A stretch of DNA of 64,000 bases from Maratus speciosus (taxonomy: Eukaryota; Arthropoda; Arachnida; Araneae; Salticidae), in NCBI GenBank assembly GCA_963932465.1, contig OZ010787.1:18741936-18805935 (forward strand), given 5' to 3'. Below the pieces are notes generated by a model. The model was not told where the DNA came from. It searched no databases and worked only from the letters and a program-made list of their open reading frames with translations. Positions 11,710-23,970 of this stretch are shown here, in pieces; the first letter of the stretch is position 1; each line of letters opens with the position of its first letter. The position numbers were made by a program, and so were the translations under genes.

Positions 11710-12800
11710 CAAAAACATATTAAAATATTTTTTGTTATATAAGTGGAAACTCATGTTAGAACAAAAAATCTATGCATTTCAGAAATAATTGTAAGCATTT
11801 TTATTCTTGGCAATGATTGAAGGCTATGGTCATGGAAGCATATTTCCTAATTATATTACAATGCAATTTCCATTACCACATGAAAACTGCTTTAGTGCCC
11901 ATGATTCTATTTGGTGATTTTGAAAGGTGAATAGTTATTCTACATTTCTATTATTATTGTACAGGCTTCTGACTTTAATGCATGTCTTGTATACCTCGCT
12001 TAAAATAGGCAAAAGTGTGTTTTTTTGGAAATTTGGCATAAAATTTTGGAATGTATTAAAGTCTGCCCATGGTGGGGCCTACTTTTCTGTGTTTCATTTC
12101 ACCATAGGGAAGCATACAGCAGTTAAAAATGATTGGATGATTTCAATGTAAAGAGCTACATGTGTCAAAACTATAGTGAAATTTCGAAAAAAATTCAATT
12201 TTTGCAGCCATCCAGCTCACCACATTACACATATCCCATAATTTTTATTCTTGAATAACAAAGGGCCAACCTTACATAATACAATTATGTAATTTGTTTT
12301 CTGGGATAACTTCAATGCATACTATGAGAAGTCCTATACAAAACATAAAATTTGAATTTTTCAAGTGGTGCACTGACCTTTGACCCCCTCCCCACCACCA
12401 CCACCAAATGAAAACCAATGGTCCTATGGCCTTAATATTTTGGATTTATTTCTTTCTAATGGTCATCTCACTGAGAATAAAAAGTCACATGAATCTGTGT
12501 ACCATTTTTACACAGATTTTATTTTACAGATTATATGTACATAGATGTATTTATTAATCACTGACCCCCTGATGCTGGGTGATTGTTATATGGAATGACA
12601 CCTAACATTTTTCCTACTGATCTAGATTTTATTTGTTTAACAGAGGATATCATGGTGTGCCATCATCAAAACAAAGCAAAATGTAAAAAAAAAAAAAAAA
12701 AAAAAAAAAACTGCTGTTGGCAACATTTGTCTCCACTAAAGGAAAAGTAACATTTATTCTACAAAGTAATAATTTTGATCTTTTTTTTTCATATTTCCAG

Positions 12801-13043
12801 CATTACTAGGTGAAAACTTTGATTTTCAACAAATGTTTCAAGAACCTTTAGGTCTTACATTAAGTGCTTTGCCATCTAAAGATGCATCACAGGTAAATAA
12901 CAAAAACTCATACATTTGAAAAAAAAAATTAATAGTAATGAATAATAATTTGTATATTCATAATATTTTTATAGGTTTATGGTCCAATGCTGGCTCGATA
13001 TAAGATGCTTGAAGAAAGAATAATGAAGGCACTAAGTTCCTGA
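12801..13043 (+). CDS. Last two coding exons of an unrecognised host gene
   Basis: Exon A is 12,801-12,892. It is preceded by a T-rich tract and TTTCCAG, and followed by a GTAAAT donor. Exon B coding is 12,975-13,043, preceded by TTTTTATAG and ending in TGA. The intron between is 82 bp. Exon A enters with two bases of a codon, then reads LLGENFDFQQMFQEPLGLTL and onward to KDASQ, ending on a codon boundary. Exon B reads VYGPMLARYKMLEERIMKAL, then SS and the stop. The joined 52-residue tail is compositionally like real protein, with no repeats and an amphipathic basic C-terminal helix. I do not recognise the family. Upstream exons were not found; the giant fold-back at 9.5-12.6 kb would lie in the preceding intron. 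A polyA signal lies 0.39 kb downstream. Confidence 0.7.
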
Positions 13044-14706
13044 GCTACTTTGATCCCAGTTTTGTCATTGATAAATTATATGTGATTCCTAAAAAATTCC
13101 TATATTTTGTATTAATGCTTATTTTAGTAGAATTGCTTTTTAGTTTAAATATTTAGTAATTTTTTATACAACTAGTATAGTTAACGTTTATAATACTATA
13201 TTTATACATTGTTTAAATGTATTTGACATAAGTTAATATCTTAATGAAGCTTCTTTGATTGCTTAAAAAGTATTATTTTTAAAAAACATATGGTTTTGTA
13301 AAATTTTACATACAATATATTCATTAATGAAATTCTTTGAATTGTCTGCAAATATACAAAATTCAAGTTATATTAAAACCAAATACTTTTATGATCAAGT
13401 TGAATGTAAATTGTTGCAAAATTGTATTTGAAATAAAAACGTCTTTCTGTGATTAATTCTAAGTTCATTAATTATAATTTGTGTTTTTCTTTTATATTTA
13501 CAAAGTATATATTATAGGTATTAACTGTGCAATTTGAAATAATTTTTAATTGGAACTACTGAATTTATGTACATAAATGTTCTTTTTCTCTGTTTAATCA
13601 TATTTTATTACATAATTTTATGCATTTTATTTTGTCTTAACTTCGTTCTTAACATTTTGATATGAAATTTTATAAAATGTTCTTAATGTTGGTCATTCTT
13701 GTTCAAGTTTTTATTTGAAATAATTTTTGAGACTGATTTATAATTTATGCATTTTTCTTTTATGAAATATTTTTTTTTTAATTGTTTCGTTAAATCCTTA
13801 CATTATTTAATTTTTTGTTCTTTTGAGTTTACACATGAATTTGACACCCATGAATTTATTTGATTGACTGTGACATTAGTATGACTTTATATGAGCTTAT
13901 CATGAAACTGTAAATCAAAGTATGTCTATTTAATAATTAATTTCTTTCTGTACTTCATGTATTAAATGTTCAAAGTATTTGATTCTTTGAATTTGTATAT
14001 ATAGGATGTTTTGATAATGGATCAGCATATATTCTTCATTCATTGCAGTGATGATCTTTAATTTAAGCATATATTTATAGTAGCATTTATCATTTTTATA
14101 TCTATTTACTTAATCTTGGTGTAAATATTTTTTTTTTAGTATATATTGTTTTATTATTAATTGATTTTTAAAAAGCATTATATACTTTCCAAGAAAGTTT
14201 AACTATGTAATAGTGCCATGTTTTGTTAGAGACATTTAGAAAATGTATAGGGTATATTCATGCTCATTTTTCTAAAGGAAATGGCCAAAGTTTAGCCCTT
14301 TTTTTGCCTATGATGATCATGAACATGTCAGATGGTTGTAAAAGATACTCTTTTTTTATTTCATTTGCAGCTGAAGATATGACTTTAATGTTGAAATAAG
14401 ATTTAACTGAATGATTTTAAAGTAATTTGGTTAACATCTTCAACTTACATGTAACTGGTAGTAAGTCTACAAAAAAAGTATGCTTGTCATTTTGTTTAGA
14501 ACTGCCTATAATTTTTTCAATCAGAAGTGCACTGTGAATCATAAATTTTCGGATGCATTAGTACATATTATATGCTTTGTATGAAGATAAATTTATTTTG
14601 ATTCATGGTATGCTTCTTAATGAGTTAAAGTTCTGAATGTACAAGAAATGCCTAATAGTAGACAAAGACAATTTTTAGAACACCTGTAGATAGAGATTTT
14701 TGTTAT
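13044..14706. other. Probable 3' UTR followed by AT-rich DNA
   Basis: DNA up to about 13,460 is probably the 3' UTR of the gene ending at 13,043. The rest is AT-rich with no recognised coding or repeat structure. Confidence 0.5.
13432..13437 (+). promoter_or_regulatory. Polyadenylation signal AATAAA
   Basis: AATAAA lies 0.39 kb after the stop codon at 13,043 and is followed 14-25 bases later by a T/G-rich stretch. It is the first strong signal downstream and fits the 3' end of the gene ending at 13,043. Confidence 0.5.
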
Positions 14707-14707
14707 A

Positions 14708-15620
14708 CAGTGGGTGTTCATACATTTTTGTAATAATTTTGGAAAAAGAAGTATATAGACAAAGATAAGAATTTTATTTCCTAATATGTTCAATTTGATA
14801 GCCCTTTTGTTAAACTATCATATATCATCTCGATTTCGTAGATAAGAGCTTCTTTAAAGTCTCAAGATTGATTTTGTTCCACTCCTCGACCAGCATCTTC
14901 TAGAGTTCATCCAATGTTTTGAGATGCTGCTTATAAAGAGTTTGTTTTAAATGTTCAAATGCACAGTAATCCATAGGAGACACATCTTTGGTCTTTGAAG
15001 GAATGCATTTAACGGAATAGCCTCAATTCTGGTTTCATTTCTCATTTTTCTAAAAATATAGCAGCAGATTTAGAGGTATGGCTGGTATCTTTATCCTGAT
15101 GGAACTTAACACCATGGAGATTGTTTGGGTAAAGTGATGGAATGTCTGCTTTGAAAACAGGTGTTAAAACATATTTCTGATAATAATCAGCGTTAATTAA
15201 TCTTGGCATTTTTTTCTATTTTCCTTGTTAAGTTTTCTGTTATAAGACAATCCAGCACTAACTGTAAAACCTTTTGGAAAACTTTCCTTGTTTTCTCTGA
15301 ACCAACAGTGTAGGTCTTTTTCAGTAGTAAATCAATTTTCTTTTATCACAATCAGATAAATATATCCAAACCTCATCAATTGTAACTACTTATTTTAATT
15401 TTTCACCTGCCAGATAATTTTCAGGCATCGGTTTGCACATAGTCTTATGCTAAGAAACATGTTTTCTCATTAGGCAGTTATGTTTTTTTTTCATTTTGAT
15501 TATTCTTAAATCAGATTTTATAATTTTGTTTAAAGTTCTATAGAGATGTTTAAAGATTTTACAATAGTTCTTTGGAGGATTGGATTTTCTTTTAAAACAT
15601 GATATTCAACTTTAGATATA
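14708..15620 (-). pseudogene. Degenerate mariner-like transposase and element
   Basis: Reading the minus strand from about 15,620 gives, across several stops and frameshifts, the parts of an IS630/Tc1/mariner transposase. There is an HTH-like start (HVLKENPILQRTIVKSL). The first catalytic region is VVTIDEVWIYLSDCDK near 15,385-15,340, and the second is KFHQDKDTSHTSKSA near 15,107-15,063. The third region is SYGLLC, where related elements read SPMDYC. The C-terminal block LVEEWNKINLETLKKL lies near 14,900-14,850, and a YQIEH tail near 14,800. The third acidic residue is about 40 residues after the second, but indels make the count uncertain. A terminus-like TACAGTGGGTGTTCATAC lies at about 14,706-14,723; the other inverted repeat was not found. 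Confidence 0.8.
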
Positions 15621-16540
15621 ATAAGTGGTGAACATACTGTTATGAAGAAAAAATATAAATAAGATGAAAGGAGAAAATGAATTTAAATTTATAAAAATTA
15701 GGAGTAATAAATAATATATGTGATTTTATAATATGAATTGGAAAGGAGAAAGTGTACTATTAAATATGGCCAATGATCGTAAGTGGTTAGGATAAACATT
15801 GCATGTGAGAGATGTAAATAAATAGTATAACTTGGTAATTTCATGGTAAAATATAAATAATAAACTTTAGACTCACCTGAACTAAGAAAATACTTCTTGC
15901 TTGAAAATTGTATATGTTGAACATATTTAAATTGTGCCAAGTGTTAAATATTTACTTTAGAACCTTTATAATTAATAATTCTTTAGTATATAATTGTAAT
16001 AAATTAATTTGGCACTTTATGATAATATTAAGAGACACATAAATCAAAACACAGAAAAATACACAAATATATTTAAATAAACAATTTTCTTTATTAAAGT
16101 ATTATTTTAATTAAATGGGGGGAATGGGGAGAGAAAAGAGAAAACGAGATGCATCTGTTTTTTACAATTATAATATCAAAATGTTTATTTATTATATTCG
16201 AATATATTTAAATTTTTACTCTATAAAATATTGAAGGTGCATAGAATTTACTTCAAAAAAAATAAAAGATAAATTGATACTGATCATTCCAACATCGTTA
16301 AGATTACTGCTGTAAGAGTTCCACCACATAGTTCGCTTTTTAGTTTATAGAGACGATAAATCCTACATTTCATGTCGTAATATACAATAAGACTATTGCA
16401 AGATTTATATATCCAAAAAGAAAAATCATTTCGGAAATCTTGATAGGCCACGCCCAGAAAAATTGTAACCTTCATACCTGTTCATAGCATCTTTCACATA
16501 TCACAAACTGGTAGATCTAAATTTATCTTCATAGATGCAT
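15621..16540. other. AT-rich interval with no gene seen
   Basis: No recognised element or coding segment. Short open frames here have the low-complexity composition of random AT-rich DNA. Confidence 0.5.
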
Positions 16541-16779
16541 GTTCACAATATAAAGGACGTATGGCGTAGGACGGCCCATTTTGAATTCTTCATGCCGATC
16601 GTTGAAACACATCCCGAGATTTTTCTACTTTGTCATCTCATTTTAAGAAACCATTTTAAGACGTTGGTGACAACAGAACTGTACATAACGAGGTTGTGAA
16701 ACCAATTTAACCAATACCATTACAAATTTTACTTTGATGTAAGATTTAACTTTAAGATTATTTTTAAGTAGAATATTAA

Positions 16780-16985
16780 AATGGCAATATCAAGCGAAGG
16801 ATCCATTTAGCCCGACGCCGATATGCCATGAGAAGAAAAAAGGCGGAGCCGGCGAGAGCGGAATACGTCCGCTAGCGGTAGAATCCAGGCAGGAAGAGAG
16901 CGATGCTATTCCCAAACAGACGCTACAAAAACCCGTCGTTAGGAACGGACGTCGTTGATTGGCTGATTTAAAATCGACTACGCCA
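16780..16985. promoter_or_regulatory. CpG-rich islet, candidate promoter
   Basis: Within an interval otherwise about 75 percent AT, this roughly 200-bp segment has many CpG dinucleotides (CCCGACGCCGATATG, GGAATACGTCCGCTAGCGG, AACGGACGTCGTTGATTGG), including an ATTGG (inverted CCAAT) at about 16,956. It could be an unmethylated promoter or first exon, but no splice-linked coding sequence was found on either strand. It could also be a relic of a GC-richer insertion. Confidence 0.25.
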
Positions 16986-19900
16986 CACAGAGTAATAAAA
17001 GTGTTTGAATAAAATGACTTTAAATGATGAATTTTAGATTTGAAAATTATTATAAAAATATTCTATTATGGTAGAAAGTATTAATTTTAAGATTTATTAT
17101 TTTATTATGGATAATTTTTAACGATCTTTTATGGCGATTAAATTAAAATTGTTTTAAAGTGAAATTTAACTGAAAAACGAACTTAACGAAAATTAATGAA
17201 TATTTAAAGGTAGAATTTAAATTTTGAAAGTAAAGAAGTTTTTTGCTTTAATTTAAATATTTTAAAATAGTTTTTTAAATTAATTTTAATTGGAAAGGAT
17301 GTTATATAACACATACCTTTGATAAGTATGCATTTCTTATTTTTTTCCCAGTCAAATGTAAGCTTTGATGTTTCTTTTTTATTAATTATGTCACTCATTT
17401 TAAGATTAGAAATATTAAAACCATGCTTTTCACACCTTTGCTTAATAATAGGATAAGAGTATTACTCTTTACAAAGCACTATTACACAGCCTTCGACCCA
17501 TTGTTTGTTTTCCAGTTAAATTTTAAAGCAAAGAATATTTTTAATGATGCAGATGATAAATAAACACTATTCAAAATTCATGCCATGTAGGTTGTATATT
17601 TTGTATTTAAATTTAAATCACAGAAAAAGTCAAAATCATTATAAAAGTGTATGAACACACACCCTCTGTTTTTTTTTCAAGTAAGCCACATTATATAACG
17701 AATGCCACACCTTCAGTTTTATATGAAATAAAAATATTGGCTTTTATAAAAATATATTACTTTCATGATCACATTTGGCAAAAGATCTCCGAACTTTACC
17801 CAACTCCTTTCATTTATGATTCATCGTTTATTTATCATTTAGCTCTGTACAAAAGTAATATACATATATTGTTTTTTTTTTTAAATTATATTTTAAGTGT
17901 TGTAATATTTGAGTCAGACTTTAAAAAATATATTTATATTTAGATGTATTCCTGTTCTAATTTCATATGATTTACTCAAAGGTCTATAATTAAATATTCT
18001 TTCATACGTTAATTGAACTGTTGTGTATGTTACTTCATAGCTATTCAGACTGTCCATTAATTTTCTAAATCTGTTCTAATTTTTTATCATATATTAACCA
18101 TTTTTATTACATTTTAGAATGAGTATAGATTTTTAAGCTTTGGTAATTCTATTCTGAATGTAATCTGTTTTCAATTATAATTTTATTTATCAATGTTTGC
18201 TATTTTTCTTTATTTTATTACACCAATAAATATAAAATCAGCAGTTTTCCATAATCACTTCATAAAATGCCTTTTCTGATGTATTACATATGAAATTCAG
18301 CATGTTACATGATTAAATTTTCTATGAAGAGCTGAAGATGATTTGAAGGGTTTGACTTAAATGTTTTGTTATTTGTTTTTGTATTCATATCTTGTTTGTA
18401 ATTGTACTTAAATAATCTAGATATTTCTATTGAAAAAAGTCTTTTTTTTCTTTCTTAATTTTGTGTATTAATATTAGAGCATTTTTTAATAAGAGGTACA
18501 GTCATGGGTAAAAATATAAATTTATAAACACCCTCTTGGTAATTCTGCTGCAACTAATCACAGAAAAAGAATATTTGATTGGAAATAATGTTTACTACTT
18601 ATTCATTATTTTAAAACTTTTTTAATGGGCTATCTCCAAATGAAAATGAACACAGGCTTAAAAAATTTCAATGCTAACATGCTAATCTGATATTTTTTGT
18701 AAAATTCAACCTTTGAGTAACAAAAATGCAAATTTTTGTGAAGCTCCGTGGTAGTTTCTGAGATACTGATTATTTTTAGATAAACAGATTTCAATAATTA
18801 TCGTCCAAGTCCAGTTTTTAAAATTTAAGATTCTACTAATTTATAGTAGTTATTTCTCTTTTATTAGATATTTACTTCATGAAAAATGATTGAATCATGT
18901 GCTGTGTTACAGGTGACAAAGTCACACTGCTTGGTTATTTTACTCTTTATAAATGTATTAAAATTATTAATTAACATATAGTAAAACAGTGCATTAATTG
19001 TACATTGAAATGTTATGTTATAGAAAACTGCTTCTATAAGTTGCTTTAATTATAATAAAAGAAAAATATTAGACCAGTGTAACATGCAAATGACTAGCAG
19101 TCAAAATTTTCAATAATTTTAATTACATAATTTTTTTTCCAGCATGCTAGAAATTCAATATCTCAGTGTAGCTTTAACTGTAAGTTTGACATATTTTGTT
19201 AAAGTTATGTGCTTCTATTGAATATTTAGAAGTTTTGTGCAGATTTCAATATATCCCTTAAAGTATAATTGGAATATTGTATTTAGTAGAAGACCTTTTT
19301 CCCTATGGATCATATTCTCCCTTTGGGTTTGAGGGTATGATTTCAGAAATGTTCCTCTAAAGTATGTGATTCTGGCATCACAAGAATATGGTCCGTTACT
19401 GATTTATGGCATTCAGCTTTGTTGCAAAACAAGTTATTGCATAATTAAGGTAATGAATCATATTCCTTTTTAGGTTTCAGCAAAAATGTTTCCCTAAAGC
19501 ACATGATTCTGATCTCACAAGAATATGGTCCATTGATTGGTATCGGTAATTATAATTGTTGCATAATTAGTTGGAGTGTTTCCTTTTATTTTTCAAGACT
19601 ATATTTGAAAAGAATATTAATTATATATGTGCTCACTGACAATCATAGAAATGTTTAGCTCTCACATCTTTTAATTTTTAAAACTTGTTTGACTACCACT
19701 ATTTCTTCTTAAAATTTCAAAGTATATTAATATTTTTTATCTGTCAAGTGATTTTAATAATAATGAAATATTTTCTGTATAAAAACTATAAAGTATTATA
19801 GTTGATTATTTACATTAGCTAATTTTAAAATGTATTTTAAGAATGTGATATTTAAACTCACTTTAACTTACCTATTGAAGCATTTAAAAAAAATAGGTAA

Positions 19901-20990
19901 AACTAAACAAGGATTAGTTAAACAGCTTAGTTAAAGTGATTATATGATAGTTGAGGTCTAACAATTTAGATACAGTAATCTATTTTGTATTTGTGATATC
20001 CTTACTTCTATGTAATCTGTTAAATATTGATATGCACTGTTAAATATTGATCTTTCTTGAATTTTCCATTAATAAAATTTATTTACCCTTTTAAGCATTT
20101 TAAATCATTTTTACATTTCATCTAATGTATTTGTAAATCTTAGAGTTATTCATCGTTTTGTTCTGAAATTAGAAAAACATGAATATAATGTGTGAAACAA
20201 GATTTTATACAAAAAGGAATTTAAAGAGATGGTTGGGAAAAATATGTAAGTATCACAGCAGTTAGATCCTGGGAAATAAATCAAAAATTAGAACTAATGC
20301 ATATTGACTTTGTTTAACATTTTTACTTTTTTTAGGGGGTGACTGGCATTCAGAAATGGAAGGGCCCCAAAGGTGCCACAATGTCTATCTAATTGTAATT
20401 TAGTTAAGTGTTAAAAAATACTTTCATAAAACTTTTGAAATAGTCATTTATGATAAGGAAAATGTTTAAGTTGAATAGGTATGACAGTTTTATTTTAAAC
20501 ATCATAAAAACATTGATATGAACACCTGGATAATGGTCTAATGTCCGAGTTAGACTGAAAAATTAAACAGCACTTCTTCATGCTGTCAGTCACTAATGAA
20601 GCATTTAATTTTTATACAAATTGAGTATGATATAGGATCCAAGTTATCGCTAACATTTCTGATTACTTTTCCTTATACATTTTAGAAAGTCCATTGTTCT
20701 AAATTGAAAAGGGTATTTGTAGTAACTGCAATAGGCTTTACTATGACAAATAAGCCTATAAGTTATCCTCCCAGTTGTGCAAGACTGTCTAAGTACAGAT
20801 TTCCATCTAAAACAAATATTATAAATTGATCATCATCTACTTACTGGTCAACTTATAGAAGTTGATGAACCATAGTAGGCCTTATATATGTATGCATTTT
20901 TAATGGTGTATAGATTAAAAAACAAATATTTTTTTTTTATACATGTCTAAAAAGTTCAGTGAATGGTCTGATTATTTAAACAACTTGGGA
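16986..20990. other. AT-rich interval, one diverged duplication
   Basis: No gene was recognised. A diverged tandem duplication of about 146 bp lies at about 19,309-19,545: both halves share CACAAGAATATGGTCC and ATGATTCTG-like blocks. A short inverted pair (TAGGCTTTACTATG near 20,731 and CATAGTAGGCC near 20,872) is also present. Confidence 0.45.
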
Positions 20991-20995
20991 TATTA

Positions 20996-21475
20996 ATGTG
21001 CACATGTGTATGCATATTGAAATCACTATGTTCAAGCAAAATTGCTTATTGTGATCAATCAAATGGAGTCGGTGTGGTACATTGTGTCAAATGCAGTGGA
21101 AAAATGCATAAAGTTTTGCTACAAATTGGAGAAAACAGCAACAGAGAACTTTTCAATGTTTGTGCAAGTATATCAGAAACAGTGAGTATAAAATGTGTTT
21201 ATGACTGTTTCAAACGTTCCCATGCCAGAAAGTAAACTGTTGATGATGAACCATATTTGGATCTACCATCAACAAGCACAACCCCAAACAAAATCAAAGA
21301 AGTGTGCCAAATGCTTGCTGATGATTAGAAGTTGCGAAAGGCCTATACTTTGCATATATACTGAAAATTTAACATGTGACATTGATGCTTTGAATGATTC
21401 TAAAAGAAGCTTTTGTTGCAGTCTCCAGCAGCTTTACAAACATTGTCAAAAGTGTATTGTGGCTGATGGAGATTA
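20996..21475 (+). pseudogene. Possible pseudogene fragment, Cys-rich, unrecognised
   Basis: A 79-residue frame (20,996-21,235) contains VVHCVKCSGKMHKVLLQIGE. Its frame continues past the stop as DDEPYLDLPSTSTTPNKIKE. A different frame then gives ENLTCDIDALNDSKRSFCCS, ending at 21,475 just before an AATAAA at about 21,489. The run of protein-like segments across stops suggests a decayed gene or transposon protein with Cys pairs. A GTGAGT near 21,183 could be a splice donor, but no matching acceptor was clear. I cannot name the family. Confidence 0.3.
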
Positions 21476-21479
21476 GTTT

Positions 21480-22119
21480 GAAGGACAATAAAGATATTTT
21501 GTTTGTATCTATCATTTTCATTGTTTTATAGGACCATTGACCAAACTTTTTAGACATACTTGGTATAATTAATAGTGATTTTATAAGCAGAGCTTTAAAT
21601 CATTTACTTCTGTCTTAGTTTGAGTAGGCTACTAGTTCCCATGTATCGTCCCTTAAACCTTTTCCTTGATTACCTCTTTCATCTCTATGGAATCTACTCA
21701 AGACTGACCAAGAAACCTTTTGCTTGTTAGGACAGTGATCTAGGATACAATTAATGGCATATCACATGATCTCTGCCAATCCAATTGGCTGAGAAAGGTG
21801 TCTTGCAGAAGGAATAGAAGCAAGAACTTTCAAAGTTTATTGAGTTGGCTGAGATCAAATGTATTCCATACTAAGGCAAAAGAAACTAGCAAGAGCTTTC
21901 TTGCCAGTATTGAAGTTTGTCATGATCTACTGCATATACTATCATGGATCATTTTTAGAAGTACCACTTATGCATAATATTACAAACAGAGCTATTAGGT
22001 AGCTTTCATTACAAAAAGCTACCTATTGCAGCCGTTCGGAGGAAAGCGATTTCAAAAAATTTTGGTATATTTTCATCGATCATGACCCCCAGACCCCGAA
22101 ACCACACTCCGTTCAAAAT

Positions 22120-22120
<1 letters not shown>
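21480..22120. other. No gene seen
   Basis: Unremarkable sequence leading into the TA microsatellite and satellite array. No recognised element. Confidence 0.45.

Positions 22121-22121
<1 letters not shown>

Positions 22122-22155
<34 letters not shown>
22122..22155. repeat. (TA)n microsatellite
   Basis: About 16 uninterrupted TA repeats immediately before the satellite array. Confidence 0.95.
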
Positions 22156-22157
<2 letters not shown>

Positions 22158-22181
22158 GACCTATGTCACACTGTAACTCTT

Positions 22182-23970
22182 GTATTTATGAACCGATTTG
22201 GATGTAATTCGGTGTGTACATAGTACACACCAATGTCTCGACCGAGTTCGTTGGCCAGCTTCATCCGCCATTTTGTTTCAAAATGGCGGCCATTTAAAAA
22301 TTTTTTAAAAATTTAAAATTTGAAATGTGGTACCAAAAAATTGAAAATGGAAAAATATTTTTTTCTTATGTATTTGACCTTTATACAAAAACTCCAGAGC
22401 AGTTTTTGTTTCGTCTATATCTTAAAAAATGGCTGAGTTATAGCATTTTGAATTTCTAGCGTGGCTGACATTTTGAAACGTCCTGAATTTTGTCACGCGA
22501 TAAAAGGCGTATTTATGAACCGATTTGGATGTAACTTCGTTTATACATAGTACATACCAATGTCTCGACCGAGTTCGTTGGACAGCATCATCCGCCATCT
22601 TGTTTAAAAATGGCGGCCATTTAAATTTTTAAGAAAAATTTAAATTTGAAATGTGGTACCAAAAAATTGAAAATTGAAAAAATATTTTTTTCTTATGTGT
22701 TTAACCTTGATAAAAAGATTCGAGAGCAGTTTTTGTTTCGTCTATATCTTAAAAAATGGCTGAGTTATAGCATTTTGAATTTCTAGCATGGCTGACATTT
22801 TGAAGTGTCCTGATTTTTGTCACGTGATAACAGATGTATTTATGAACCGATTTGGATGTAATTCGGTGTGTACATAGTACACACCAATGTCTCGACCGAG
22901 TTCGTTGGCCAGCTTCATCCGCCATCTTGTTTCAAAATGGCGGCCATTTAAAAAAATTTTAAGAATTTAAAATTTAAAATGAGATACCAAAAAATTGGAA
23001 AATGGAAAAGATTTTCTTTGTATGTGTTTGACCGTAATACAGAGATTCCGGAACAGGTTTTGTTTCCTCTATATCTAAAAAAATGGCTGAGTTATAGCAT
23101 TTTGAATTTCTATTGTGGCTGACATTTTAAAACGACCTGATTTTTGTCACGCGATAACAGGCGTATTTATGAACCGATTTGGATGTAACTTGATCTGTAC
23201 ATAGTACATACCAATGTCTCGACCGAGTTCGTTGGCCAGCTTCATTCACCATCTTGTTTCAAAAGGGTTGCCATTTAAAAAAAAAAAGTAATTTCAAATT
23301 TAAAATGAAGTATTAAAAAATTGGAAAATGAAAAAAAAATTTTTTTGTGTGTTTGGCCTTGATACAAAGATTCTGGAGCAGTTTTTGTTTCTGAAAATTT
23401 GTTCTTTTGTTTATATCTTAAAAAATAGTTGAATTATAGCACTTTAAATTTCTAGCATGGCTAACACTTTGAAACGATCTTGTATTTGTCACGCGATAAC
23501 ACACGCATTCGCCTATTTCGATGGAAGAAGGCATGTGGATAGTATACATCAATATCTCAAGCAAGTTCGCTGGCCAGCTTCATCAGCCATCTTGTTTCAA
23601 AATGGCGGCCATTAAATTAAAAAAATTATATTTAAAGTGAGGTGCAAAAAAAAAAAAAAAAAAAAAAAAAATAGAAATTGAAAAGGTTTCTTTCATAAGT
23701 ATTTGACTTTGATATAAGCATTCACGAGCATTTTTTGTTTGTCTTTATCTTAAAAAATGGCTCAGATATAGCAGTTTCAATTTCTAATGTGGGTGACATT
23801 TTGAAAAATCTGATTTTTTGCCTGCGACAGCACTCGTATATATCAACCGATTCTGATGTGAGTGAGCATGTACACAGCCATTACTAAGGTCTCGACCAAG
23901 TTCACTGATTAGCCTCATCCACCATGTTGTCTTAAAATGGCAGGAACTTTAAGAAATCGCCGAATTCGGC
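22182..23970. repeat. Tandem satellite, 327-bp monomers, six units
   Basis: The phrase GTATTTATGAACCGATTTGG begins at 22,182, 22,509, 22,836 and 23,163, an exact 327-bp period for three steps. More diverged units start at about 23,505 and 23,836. Each early monomer contains a GGTGTGTAC / GTACACACC dyad or a decayed form of it, and a CCGCCATTTTG / CAAAATGGCGG dyad. It also holds a block about GAGTTATAGCATTTTGAATT. The last two units are clearly older. No long open frame runs through it, and the monomer length is compatible with satellite DNA. Confidence 0.93.

Larger units (their letters stand above)
9510..12605. mobile_element. Giant fold-back element with arms of about 1.3 kb
   Basis: The left end (GTCATTCCATATAAGAATCA, from 9517) is repeated inverted at the right end (12,573-12,600). 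The two arms then pair over almost their whole length: for example the GCCCTTTGCTATTCAAGAAT block near 9810 against its inverse near 12,255, and TATTGCCAACATCC near 11,176 against GGATGTTGGCAATAG near 11,309. The left arm spans 9510-11,195 and contains a 0.41-kb insertion. The right arm spans about 11,305-12,605. A spacer of about 110 bp separates them. The left arm has a long G run (9549-9569) that the right arm lacks. The left end shows TTAA and the right end CTAA, so a TTAA target is possible but unproven. Confidence 0.8.
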
